From an uncultured Prevotellaceae bacterium (GTDB lineage: Bacteria > Bacteroidota > Bacteroidia > Bacteroidales > Bacteroidaceae), in assembly GCA_947303695.1 (NCBI GenBank), contig CAMYYX010000069.1, positions 1 through 8,625 on the forward strand: a stretch of 8,625 bases of DNA, read 5' to 3'. The notes below the pieces were generated by a model. The model ran no database searches and was not told the DNA's origin. It saw only the letters and a program-made list of their open reading frames with translations. The stretch's first letter is position 1. Each line of letters opens with the position of its first letter. The translations under genes and the position numbers were made by a program. Shown here piece by piece: positions 1-7,103 of the stretch.

Positions 1-1384
1 CGAGAATCAAACAATTGGCATTCTTCAATTGCATACGGGCAATCATACAACGCATTTTCTCACCTCCCGATAGCACATTTACTTTCTTCAGCACTTCTTC
101 GCCGGAGAAGAGCATACGACCTAGATAACCCTTGAAGAACACCTCGTTGCCTTCGCCAAACTGACTCAACCACTCTACCAGATTCTTATCACTCTGGAAG
201 AACGATGAGTTGTCGAGCGGCAGGTAGGCAGTAGTAATGGTGATACCCCACTTATAGGTTCCTGCCTGAGCCTCACGATTACCATTGATAATCTCGAACA
301 ACGCGGTCATGGCACGTGGATTATGACTGAGGAACACCACTTTCTGACCTTTCTCAACATTGAACGACAAGTTGTCGAACAACAAAGTGCCGTCCTCATC
401 AACTGCTTTCAATCCTTCCACTTCCAGAATCTGATTACCTGCCTCACGCTCCATTGAGAAGATAATGCCAGGATATTTACGTGTTGAAGGCTGAATCTCC
501 TCAATATTGAGCTTCTCAAGCATCTTCTTACGGCTTGTTGTCTGCTTACTCTTTGCAGCATTCGCAGAGAATCGACGGATAAACTCCTCCAATTCTTTCT
601 TCTTCTCCTCTGCCTTTGCTTTCTGATTCTGAGCCTGACGCAGGGCTAACTGAGAACTCTCGTACCAAAATGAGTAGTTTCCTGCAAACAGGTTAATTTT
701 ACCAAAGTCAATATCGACAGTATGGGTTGACACAGCATCAAGGAAGTGACGGTCGTGGCTGACAACCAACACGGTGTGTTCAAAGTTAGCCAGATAGTCC
801 TCCAACCACTCTACGGTGTCGAGGTCGAGGTCATTGGTAGGCTCATCAAGCAATAGGTTATCAGGATTTCCATAAAGTGCCTGAGCCAGCATCACACGGA
901 CTTTCTCTTTACCCGAGAGTTCCGACATCTGGCGGTAATGCAGGTCTTCCTTGATGCCCAGACCGCTCAACAGCATGGCGGCATCACTTTCTGCGTTCCA
1001 TCCTCCCAACTCAGCAAACTTCTCTTCCAACTCAGCAGCTCTCACACCATCTTCATCACTGAAATCCTCTTTGGCATACAACGCATCTTTCTCTTTCATC
1101 AGGTCCCACAATACCGAATGGCCCATCATCACTGTATCCATTACGTTAAATTCGTCGAACTTATTATGGTCCTGACTCAATACAGAGAGACGTTCGCCTG
1201 GTCCGAGGGTAATGGTACCCGTGGTCGACTCCAACTCGCCTGTGATAGCTTTCAGCAACGTAGATTTGCCTGCACCATTGGCACCAATCACACCATATAT
1301 ATTACCATTAGTGAACTTCAGATTTACATCCTTATATAATACGCGTTTTCCAAACTGAATGGAAAGATTAGAAACTGTTATCAT
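1..1384 (-). CDS. ABC-F family ATPase, YbiT-like, C-terminus cut off by window edge
   Basis: Soluble twin-ATPase of the ABC-F family, which acts on ribosomes or translation rather than in transport: no membrane segment is present. The reading frame starts at 1384 (MITVSNLSIQFGKR) and stays open for 461 codons to the left edge, ending at ...NANCLIL, where the second Walker B begins. About 70-80 residues are missing compared with E. coli YbiT (about 530). Domain 1 has Walker A GANGAGKST (34-42), a Q-loop (LSQDH), signature LSGKEK (156-161) and Walker B LLLDEPTND with Glu181. A basic, helical inter-domain linker rich in K, E and A, ending in RRFSANAAKSKQ, spans about 245-300 and corresponds to the P-site tRNA interaction motif. 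Domain 2 keeps LSGGEK (438-443), but its Walker A is replaced by LSHNPRAMTA (about 352-361) and its Q-loop by YLPLDN (387-392). The family is clear. The YbiT subgroup is likely, from motifs such as MMGHxxLW and the GNY segment. The target and physiological role are unknown. Confidence 0.93.
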   Translation of the reverse strand, partial: MITVSNLSIQFGKRVLYKDVNLKFTNGNIYGVIGANGAGKSTLLKAITGELESTTGTITLGPGERLSVLSQDHNKFDEFNVMDTVMMGHSVLWDLMKEKDALYAKEDFSDEDGVRAAELEEKFAELGGWNAESDAAMLLSGLGIKEDLHYRQMSELSGKEKVRVMLAQALYGNPDNLLLDEPTNDLDLDTVEWLEDYLANFEHTVLVVSHDRHFLDAVSTHTVDIDFGKINLFAGNYSFWYESSQLALRQAQNQKAKAEEKKKELEEFIRRFSANAAKSKQTTSRKKMLEKLNIEEIQPSTRKYPGIIFSMEREAGNQILEVEGLKAVDEDGTLLFDNLSFNVEKGQKVVFLSHNPRAMTALFEIINGNREAQAGTYKWGITITTAYLPLDNSSFFQSDKNLVEWLSQFGEGNEVFFKGYLGRMLFSGEEVLKKVNVLSGGEKMRCMIARMQLKNANCLIL

Positions 1385-1452
1385 TCTCTTTTTTACTATT
1401 AACCAATGAACCTAAAAAACTGCTATAAATATTCTTCTATTGTCTTTGAGGG

Positions 1453-1463
1453 TGCAAAGTTAC
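1453..1463 (-). promoter_or_regulatory. Bacteroidetes-type -7 promoter element for the ABC-F gene
   Basis: Read on the minus strand this is GTAACTTTGCA, containing TAACTTTG (1455-1462), which matches the Bacteroidetes -7 consensus TAnnTTTG. Transcription would begin near 1450, leaving an AT-rich leader of roughly 65 bases before the ATG at 1384. The leader ends in an A-rich stretch (AAAAAAGAGA) rather than a Shine-Dalgarno sequence. A possible -33 element (ATTG on the minus strand, 1485-1488) is weak and slightly far away. Confidence 0.6.
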
Positions 1464-1596
1464 AAAAAAAACGGTTAATTGAGGCAATTTAAAAATTGTT
1501 TTTATTGTTGAACGTGAGTTTTTATCCAAAAACAGAGAATTTTCTTCATTATATTTTAATTCATAATCCATAATTAATCTAATTTATTTTTTTTTC

Positions 1597-1607
1597 GTAA
1601 CTTTGCA
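1597..1607 (+). promoter_or_regulatory. Bacteroidetes-type -7 promoter element for the plus-strand operon
   Basis: GTAACTTTGCA contains TAACTTTG (1598-1605), a match to the TAnnTTTG -7 consensus. It is preceded by a long AT-rich tract with no convincing -33 TTTG. The inferred transcript start is near 1609-1612, giving a leader of about 30 bases to the ATG at 1639. This is the only good promoter match I see upstream of the six-gene cluster, so it may drive all of it. Confidence 0.6.
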
Positions 1608-1638
1608 TGATTTTTGAAACGCTAGTCGAAAAAACTAT

Positions 1639-2319
1639 ATGAAGGAGGTTATTGCATATCTCAAGGACTTAAGCCAACATAACGACCGTGAATGGTTTCA
1701 TGCCAACAAACAACGATACGTAGAGGCACAGGCAAAATTCAACACCATCGTGGACAAGGTGATCATGGGTATCGCCCAGTTCGACACCTCTGTAGCCAAC
1801 CTGACTGCGAAGGATTGCACATACCGCATCTATCGGGATGTGCGTTTCTCGAACGACAAACGGCCATATAAGACCCACATGGGGGCATATATCTGTCCAG
1901 GAGGAAAGAAATCGGGCTTTTCGGGCTACTACTTCCATGTAGGCATCGGAGGAGAAGGCTATCCTGCCGCTCACATGTTGGCTGCAGGAGATTACATCTG
2001 CGACCCCAAAGTGCTTAAGATTCTACGTGAAGACATTTGCTATGGTGATGGTGACTTCAAAGAGGTAGTGAATCATGCGGCTCCAACGTTCTGGTTGGAT
2101 GAAAGTAGTGCCCTAAAACGGGTACCAGCGGGATTCCCAGCAGATTCGCCATTTGCCGACTACCTCAAATTACGTGTTTACTGTCTCTGCTACGAGCCCG
2201 ATACTGCCTTCATGACAGCTCCCGATATGCCAGAGAGAACCGTGGAACTATTTAAAACAACCTATCCATTCCTTCAATATATCAATCGTGCGATAGAATA
2301 CGTGATGAGTGAACAATGA
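1639..2319 (+). CDS. DUF2461 / TIGR02453 family protein
   Basis: A 226-residue protein that I recognise as DUF2461 (TIGR02453), a widespread family of unknown biochemical function. The hallmarks are present: the N-terminal NDREWFHANK block (15-24), the central YRIYRDVRFSNDKRPYKTH block (62-80) and the aromatic, glycine-rich GYYFHVGIGGEGY segment (about 96-108). Length is typical and the gene looks complete. There is no signal peptide or membrane segment, so it is probably cytoplasmic. It is the first gene after the promoter at 1597. An AAGGAGG sequence lies inside codons 2-4, downstream of the start, and so does not define it; the ATG is chosen for its distance from the promoter and the intact N-terminal motif. 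Its stop overlaps the next start in ATGA, implying translational coupling to the exported hydrolase. Its link to surface acylation is unknown. Confidence 0.85.
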   Translation: MKEVIAYLKDLSQHNDREWFHANKQRYVEAQAKFNTIVDKVIMGIAQFDTSVANLTAKDCTYRIYRDVRFSNDKRPYKTHMGAYICPGGKKSGFSGYYFHVGIGGEGYPAAHMLAAGDYICDPKVLKILREDICYGDGDFKEVVNHAAPTFWLDESSALKRVPAGFPADSPFADYLKLRVYCLCYEPDTAFMTAPDMPERTVELFKTTYPFLQYINRAIEYVMSEQ

Positions 2320-3089
2320 AAACAGTATTATCATTTCTCTTGTACCTTTTGCCTTTCGCCTTTGTTCAGGCACAACATATCGTGGCATTAGGTGATTCGA
2401 ACACATGGCTGGCAGGTGACAGCTGTACGAATCCAAAGGGCTGGATTTCGGTGCTGAAGGAACAGATGGAGCCAGCATCGTGTCGTAGCTATGCACGTAG
2501 TGGTGCTACTTGGACACACACGGAACTGACAAAATACAACACAGAGGAATACACTTCGTTGCTGGGCGATGACAATGTGATTTACAATCAGGTGAATCGC
2601 CTGCGTGATGCCTGCAATGACAGTACTCAACATACACCCGACCTGATTCTGATTCTGTCAGGTACGAACGACATGTGGTTCGAAGCGAAACGTCCCCAAG
2701 CATTCTCAAAAACAGCAGAGGAAGTATGCACAGACACAGCAGCCCTCTATCCTACCCGCCAACCAAACGAGATATTATCAATGGCTGAAGCCATACGTTA
2801 CGACTACGAAATGCTGAGAGAGTTTTGCCCAGAGGCTACGATTGTGCTCCTAACACCGATGCAGGCTACGAAGGTGAGTCGCGAAGTGGTAACAAAGACA
2901 GGAGAACTAATTGACCAATGCGGTGCGTTGCTACAAATGCCTGTCATCCGTTTGGACGAAGTAGGCATCAACAGCGAGGAGGAGCAGCGAGAAAAGCGTT
3001 ATACCTCTGACGGAGTTCACACCAACACCGATGGTGCTTTGCTGATTGGCAGCTATGTAGCAGAGAAAGTATACGAGATGATAAAATAA
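2316..3089 (+). CDS. Exported SGNH/GDSL-type hydrolase (esterase or acetyltransferase)
   Basis: A 257-residue SGNH-fold serine hydrolase with an N-terminal signal peptide (residues 1-19, MKTVLSFLLYLLPFAFVQA, likely cleaved before Gln20), so it acts in the periplasm or at the surface. The four SGNH blocks are visible: block I GDSN with nucleophile Ser28 (26-29), block II Gly63 in ARSGAT, block III GTND (116-119, Asn118), and block V DGVH with Asp232 and His235. Family members hydrolyse or transfer ester-linked acyl groups, commonly acetyl groups on carbohydrates. The substrate here is not readable. The start at 2316 overlaps the upstream stop (ATGA). An MBOAT acyltransferase gene follows 43 bases later, so the reasonable inference is removal, editing or addition of acyl groups on the same glycan. 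A general lipase or lysophospholipase role is possible but less supported by the context. Confidence 0.87.
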   Translation: MKTVLSFLLYLLPFAFVQAQHIVALGDSNTWLAGDSCTNPKGWISVLKEQMEPASCRSYARSGATWTHTELTKYNTEEYTSLLGDDNVIYNQVNRLRDACNDSTQHTPDLILILSGTNDMWFEAKRPQAFSKTAEEVCTDTAALYPTRQPNEILSMAEAIRYDYEMLREFCPEATIVLLTPMQATKVSREVVTKTGELIDQCGALLQMPVIRLDEVGINSEEEQREKRYTSDGVHTNTDGALLIGSYVAEKVYEMIK

Positions 3090-3132
3090 AACAATTGTAA
3101 AAATCTGTAATTCATTAAATAGTAAATACTAA

Positions 3133-4575
3133 ATGGTATTCTCTGACTTATTTTTCTTATTTGTATTCATACCGGCATTTGCCTTGTGCTACTTGTTGGG
3201 TGGTATCATCGACCGCAACATACTGAACAAGGATGTACGCAGGACGCATCAAGCCCGTAACATGTCGCTGGTCATCTTCTCGCTGATTTTCTATGCGTGG
3301 GGAGAACCTGTATACGTATTCCTGATGATGCTTTGTGTACTGGCCAACTACATCATAGGCTTACAGATTGACAAACAGGAACTACATCGTAAGGCTGCAT
3401 TAGCAGTAGGATTGGTGGTAAACATCGCAGTACTTGGAGTGTTCAAGTATGCCAATTTCTTTGCTGATATCCTAAGTCAGGTAGGCATACCTGTCAACTC
3501 GCCCAACATCGCACTACCTATCGGTATTAGCTTCTACACATTCCAATCCATCTCATACCTGATCGATGTGTATCGCAAGGAATCGCCCGTGCAGCATCGT
3601 TTCGTTGACTTACTGCTCTACATATCAATGTTCCCACAACTGATTGCAGGTCCTATCGTGCGCTACGGCACCATTGCCGACAACATCCACCAGCGTCATG
3701 CCTCCACGGCTGACATTGCTTACGGAGTACAGCGTTTCCTCGTCGGACTGGGCAAGAAGGTAATCCTGGCCAATCAGTTGTCTGAAATATCTGATCTTCT
3801 GCTAAAGAACAACCTTGACAGCCTTTCTGTTGGAGGTTCGTGGATGGGCATCATCGCCTTCACTCTGCAGATTTACTTCGACTTCTCAGGTTACTCCGAC
3901 ATGGCCATCGGTATGGGGCGCTGTCTGGGATTCAAGTTCAACGAGAACTTTAACCACCCCTACTGTTGTAACTCCATCACAGACTTCTGGCGCAGATGGC
4001 ACATTTCATTGGGTAGCTTCTTCCGTGACTATCTATACATTCCTCTTGGCGGCAATCGCAAACATCAGGCCCTTAACATCCTGATTGTATGGTTCCTTAC
4101 AGGTATGTGGCACGGAGCCAGCTGGAACTTTATCATCTGGGGCGTCTATTTCGGTATCATCGTGATGGTCGAGAAATACACCGTATTGAAGATTCAGAAG
4201 TATATCCCTAACATCTTTCTACACATCTACAGCCTGCTATTGGTCATCATCGGATGGGGCATCTTCTACTTCGATGACTTCGGTAGCATGATTACTTTCT
4301 TCACCGCTTTCGTCGGTAATACGAAAGAGGTAACAGACCTACTGACGGAGACCACTTTGTTTGACTACTTCTGGTTATGGATTGCAGCCATCGTGTTGAG
4401 TATGCCAGTATTCAACGCTCTCTCGTGGCTACTCAAGAAATGTGTGCCGAACAGTTCTCTACGCAAAGGTATTACGGTTACGGCACAAGTTGTGTTCTCT
4501 GTAGGAGTACTCATCCTCAGTACTGCCTTGCTGGTAGGAGCCACAAATAACGCATTTATCTACACCCGATTCTGA
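3133..4575 (+). CDS. MBOAT family membrane O-acyltransferase (AlgI-like)
   Basis: A 480-residue polytopic inner-membrane protein of the membrane-bound O-acyltransferase family, in the branch of AlgI and DltB. Many hydrophobic segments run from VFSDLFFLFVFIPAFALCYL at the N-terminus to a C-terminal helix ending near GVLILSTALLVGA. The family core is clear: RKESPVQHRFVDLLLYISMF, then PQLIAGPIVRY, then LQIYFDFSGYSDMAIGMGR. The two conserved histidines are His290 in FWRRWHISLGSFFRDY and His327 in TGMWHGASW; the latter is the usual catalytic residue. Known members pass an activated acyl group from the cytoplasm across the membrane. Length is normal for Bacteroidetes members. A TAA codon lies in frame directly before the ATG, so the start cannot lie further upstream. 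The next gene begins after 15 bases and encodes an SGNH partner, as AlgI is accompanied by AlgJ/AlgX. Acetyl is the likely acyl group by analogy; the acceptor is unknown. Confidence 0.93.
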   Translation: MVFSDLFFLFVFIPAFALCYLLGGIIDRNILNKDVRRTHQARNMSLVIFSLIFYAWGEPVYVFLMMLCVLANYIIGLQIDKQELHRKAALAVGLVVNIAVLGVFKYANFFADILSQVGIPVNSPNIALPIGISFYTFQSISYLIDVYRKESPVQHRFVDLLLYISMFPQLIAGPIVRYGTIADNIHQRHASTADIAYGVQRFLVGLGKKVILANQLSEISDLLLKNNLDSLSVGGSWMGIIAFTLQIYFDFSGYSDMAIGMGRCLGFKFNENFNHPYCCNSITDFWRRWHISLGSFFRDYLYIPLGGNRKHQALNILIVWFLTGMWHGASWNFIIWGVYFGIIVMVEKYTVLKIQKYIPNIFLHIYSLLLVIIGWGIFYFDDFGSMITFFTAFVGNTKEVTDLLTETTLFDYFWLWIAAIVLSMPVFNALSWLLKKCVPNSSLRKGITVTAQVVFSVGVLILSTALLVGATNNAFIYTRF

Positions 4576-4590
4576 CAAGACATCCTCGAC

Positions 4591-5604
4591 ATGAAAAAAT
4601 CATATACCATAAAGCTATTGACGTTGCTGCTGATATGCCTCTACAGCTTTACAGCGGTCTATGGGGATGAACCTGTGAGACGTACCAAGTCGGGTATCAT
4701 CATCATAGGACGGGGGAAGAACGTCAGAGCTTTGGACACCTTCACAGGGAAGGCAGAAAACGGAGTGATGTATGCCGAAGCAGCCAACCGCTATCAAGAG
4801 ATGTTCGGTGACAGCATACACATCTACTGCATGCCTATCCCTATTGCGATTGCCTTTTACTGCCCTGAGAAAGCAAAAGAGTGGACGAGTGACATACGAG
4901 GAGCTGTAGATAACATATTCGCTCACCTACAGGAATCCGTAGTACGGGTGAATCTGTTCGATACCCTCTCAGCGCATACCGAAGAGCCCATCTACTCACG
5001 TACCGACCACCATTGGGCGCCATTGGGCGCTTATTATGCTGCAAAGGAATTTGCCAGAGTTGCAGGAGTACCATTCGCAGACCTATCGACGTATGATACA
5101 GATACTGTTCATCAATATGTAGGAACGATGTACAAGTTTTCAAAGGATATCGCTGTAAAGAACGCGCCTGAGGACTTCGTCTATTACATCCCACGCAATG
5201 TAACTTACAACACCGAAAGTATACGATATCAAGTAGGAAAGAACAACACCATTCTGAAAGAGACACCTTCGGAAGACAACCGTTTCTTCTATGAATATGA
5301 AGACGGTAACAATCAAGCCTATCTCACCTTTATGCATGGCGACCTGAACACAACGACCGTCAAAACCTCCACCAAGAACGGACGACGGCTGCTGATACTC
5401 AAAGACAGTTTCGGCAATGCGCTCCCAGGCTATCTGTTCCATTCATTCGAGGAGATATACGTGATTGACTGTCGATATTTTAACAAAAACATCGTTCAAT
5501 ACATCAACGACAGACATGTGACAGACATGTTGTTTGCAAACAACATATCACACGCACACAATATTGCAACATCGACCGCATACATTAATTATTTAACACA
5601 ATGA
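4591..5604 (+). CDS. Exported SGNH/AlgX-like (DHHW family) acetyltransferase-type protein, short paralogue
   Basis: A 337-residue protein with an N-terminal signal peptide or uncleaved anchor (about 1-25, KLLTLLLICLYSFTAVYG), followed within ten residues by an SGNH-like domain. The signature TDHHW lies at 138-142 and the KDSFGN nucleophile block at 271-276. By comparison with AlgX and AlgJ, the triad would be Asp139, His141 and Ser273. Such proteins transfer acetyl groups to exported polysaccharides after delivery by an MBOAT protein, encoded just upstream here. The following gene encodes a close paralogue. This copy lacks the paralogue's first ~110 residues beyond the signal (the KRELATFP region and acidic linker) and its charged C-terminal tail, so it is a nearly bare catalytic domain. 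The end overlaps the next start in ATGA. The assignment to the DHHW/AlgX superfamily is strong; acceptor specificity and whether it transfers or hydrolyses are inference. Confidence 0.85.
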   Translation: MKKSYTIKLLTLLLICLYSFTAVYGDEPVRRTKSGIIIIGRGKNVRALDTFTGKAENGVMYAEAANRYQEMFGDSIHIYCMPIPIAIAFYCPEKAKEWTSDIRGAVDNIFAHLQESVVRVNLFDTLSAHTEEPIYSRTDHHWAPLGAYYAAKEFARVAGVPFADLSTYDTDTVHQYVGTMYKFSKDIAVKNAPEDFVYYIPRNVTYNTESIRYQVGKNNTILKETPSEDNRFFYEYEDGNNQAYLTFMHGDLNTTTVKTSTKNGRRLLILKDSFGNALPGYLFHSFEEIYVIDCRYFNKNIVQYINDRHVTDMLFANNISHAHNIATSTAYINYLTQ

Positions 5605-7076
5605 AACATCAGAAATCATCCATCATATACTTGATTATCATAGCCATCGTATTTGTGGCTTTCGTAGTCGTGTTTGATACCTTCCCACGTACCAAGATAT
5701 CCCAGTTGGAGAAGCGCGAGCTGGCCACCTTCCCAGCATTCTCTTGGGAAAGTCTTGCTGACGGCTCGTTCACCAATAAAGTATCGTCTTGGTTCAGCGA
5801 CAGCGAACCATTCCGTGATGAACTGATGACGCTGAGTATGCAAATCAAAGACCTCATTGGTATTGCCCCTACAGAGGAGAATATCAAGTTCCATGCCCCA
5901 GAACCCCCAGCCAAAGCAGAGCCACAAAAGAAAAAGGACACAGAGAAGAAAGAAGAGCCTGATGACAGCGCGGACGATAACAGCGAAGAGGATGAGAACA
6001 CAATGGAGGAGAATGCGAAGATTGCTCATGCAGGTATCATCGTGGTAGGAAAAGATGAAAATGTGAGGGCGCTCATGGCATACGGAGGAGAGGCAACGGG
6101 ATGTACCGGCTATGCCGAGGTTGCCAACTTCTACAAACAAACCTTCCCCAACGTGAATGTTTACTGTATGGTCATCCCGACTTCGATAGCATTCTACTGC
6201 CCTGAGAAAGTCAAGAATCACACCAAACCGCAGTTGCCGACCATCCGCAATGTGATTGCCCATCTTGCACCTGATGTAAAACCCGTCAACATCTACTTCA
6301 CCCTAAAAAAGCACAAAGACGAGGACATCTATCTGCGTACCGACCACCATTGGACACCATTGGGAGGTTTCTATGCCGCACAGACATTTGCCAAGATAGC
6401 AGGCGTGCCGTTTAAGGACCTGAAAAGCTATGAGCGACATGTGGTACATGGATATGTTGGAAGCATGTATGGATATTCAAAAGACATATCGGTGAAGAAC
6501 GCACCAGAGGACTTCGTCTACTATACTCCAAAGGATGTGGAATACAACACCACCTATGTCGTCTATAACATCAACAAGAACTACCAAGTGACAGGCGAGA
6601 GCAGACCTGTTCAAGGACCGTTCTTCTATAAGTATAAGGATGGAAACGGTGGTGCTTACTGTACCATGATGGGTGGCGACACCAAGCTAACTCAGGTACG
6701 CACCTCTACCAAGAACGGACGACGACTCATTATCTTGAAAGACAGTTTCGGCAATATGCTGCCAGGCTATCTGTTCTATTCGTTCGAGGAAATACACGTC
6801 ATCGACAACCGCTATTTCACCAAAGATATGGTGGCATATGTCAATGATAACAAGATAACTGACATCTTGTTTGCCAACAACATCTTCAGCGCATACTCAA
6901 ATTCAACATGCAACAAATATCGACGTTTCATCAACCAGCAATGGAACAAGCCTTCTGAGAAGAGCGAAGAGCACAAGACTGAGCAGAAGGTTGAAAAAAC
7001 TGAGACGACTGAGAAGACTGAGGTAGAAGAGAAGCAAGAAGAAACTCCAGTTGAAACAACGAACGACAGCATCTAA
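5601..7076 (+). CDS. Membrane-anchored SGNH/AlgX-like (DHHW family) acetyltransferase-type protein, long paralogue
   Basis: A 491-residue protein. A single transmembrane segment at about 8-25 serves as anchor, followed by KRELATFP (38-45), a motif typical of the N-terminal region of AlgJ/DHHW proteins. A charged low-complexity linker (about 99-139) begins Pro/Lys-rich and becomes Asp/Glu-rich. The SGNH-like domain starts near 145 and carries TDHHW (247-251) and KDSFGN (380-385), giving a predicted triad of Asp248, His250 and Ser382. A Lys/Glu/Thr-rich tail occupies 449-491. The catalytic domain is closely similar to the preceding gene product across its whole length, marking a tandem duplication. 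The active site should face the periplasm, working with the MBOAT protein to acylate an exported glycan. The start is set by the ATGA overlap with the previous stop; the gene ends in two consecutive TAA codons. Neither charged region is in the paralogue; they may be spacers or binding segments. Confidence 0.87.
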   Translation: MKHQKSSIIYLIIIAIVFVAFVVVFDTFPRTKISQLEKRELATFPAFSWESLADGSFTNKVSSWFSDSEPFRDELMTLSMQIKDLIGIAPTEENIKFHAPEPPAKAEPQKKKDTEKKEEPDDSADDNSEEDENTMEENAKIAHAGIIVVGKDENVRALMAYGGEATGCTGYAEVANFYKQTFPNVNVYCMVIPTSIAFYCPEKVKNHTKPQLPTIRNVIAHLAPDVKPVNIYFTLKKHKDEDIYLRTDHHWTPLGGFYAAQTFAKIAGVPFKDLKSYERHVVHGYVGSMYGYSKDISVKNAPEDFVYYTPKDVEYNTTYVVYNINKNYQVTGESRPVQGPFFYKYKDGNGGAYCTMMGGDTKLTQVRTSTKNGRRLIILKDSFGNMLPGYLFYSFEEIHVIDNRYFTKDMVAYVNDNKITDILFANNIFSAYSNSTCNKYRRFINQQWNKPSEKSEEHKTEQKVEKTETTEKTEVEEKQEETPVETTNDSI

Positions 7077-7103
7077 TAACTCATTATAACCAATCAAATC
7101 CAC

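Noticed and set aside
938..1339. Open frame of 133 codons on the plus strand within the ABC-F gene.
   Set aside because: It lies antisense to a strongly conserved ATPase sequence, resembles no known protein and is best explained as a shadow frame.
1607..1642. An 11-codon ORF (MIFETLVEKTI) whose stop overlaps the DUF2461 start in ATGA.
   Set aside because: Its ATG lies at or just before the inferred transcription start of the promoter at 1597-1607, so it is unlikely to be in the mRNA. Its length is within chance expectation.
1642..1648. AAGGAGG just after the ATG of the DUF2461 gene, as a Shine-Dalgarno for a later start.
   Set aside because: The next in-frame ATG is far downstream (after residue 40) and would remove the conserved NDREWF block. 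Bacteroidetes starts generally do not rely on this sequence.
5011..5030. Perfect 10-base tandem repeat CATTGGGCGC, suggesting a slippage or phase-variation site.
   Set aside because: There are only two copies. The paralogue has the same codon arrangement at the same place (His-Trp-x-Pro-Leu-Gly), so the pattern follows from conserved protein sequence and not from a variable tract.
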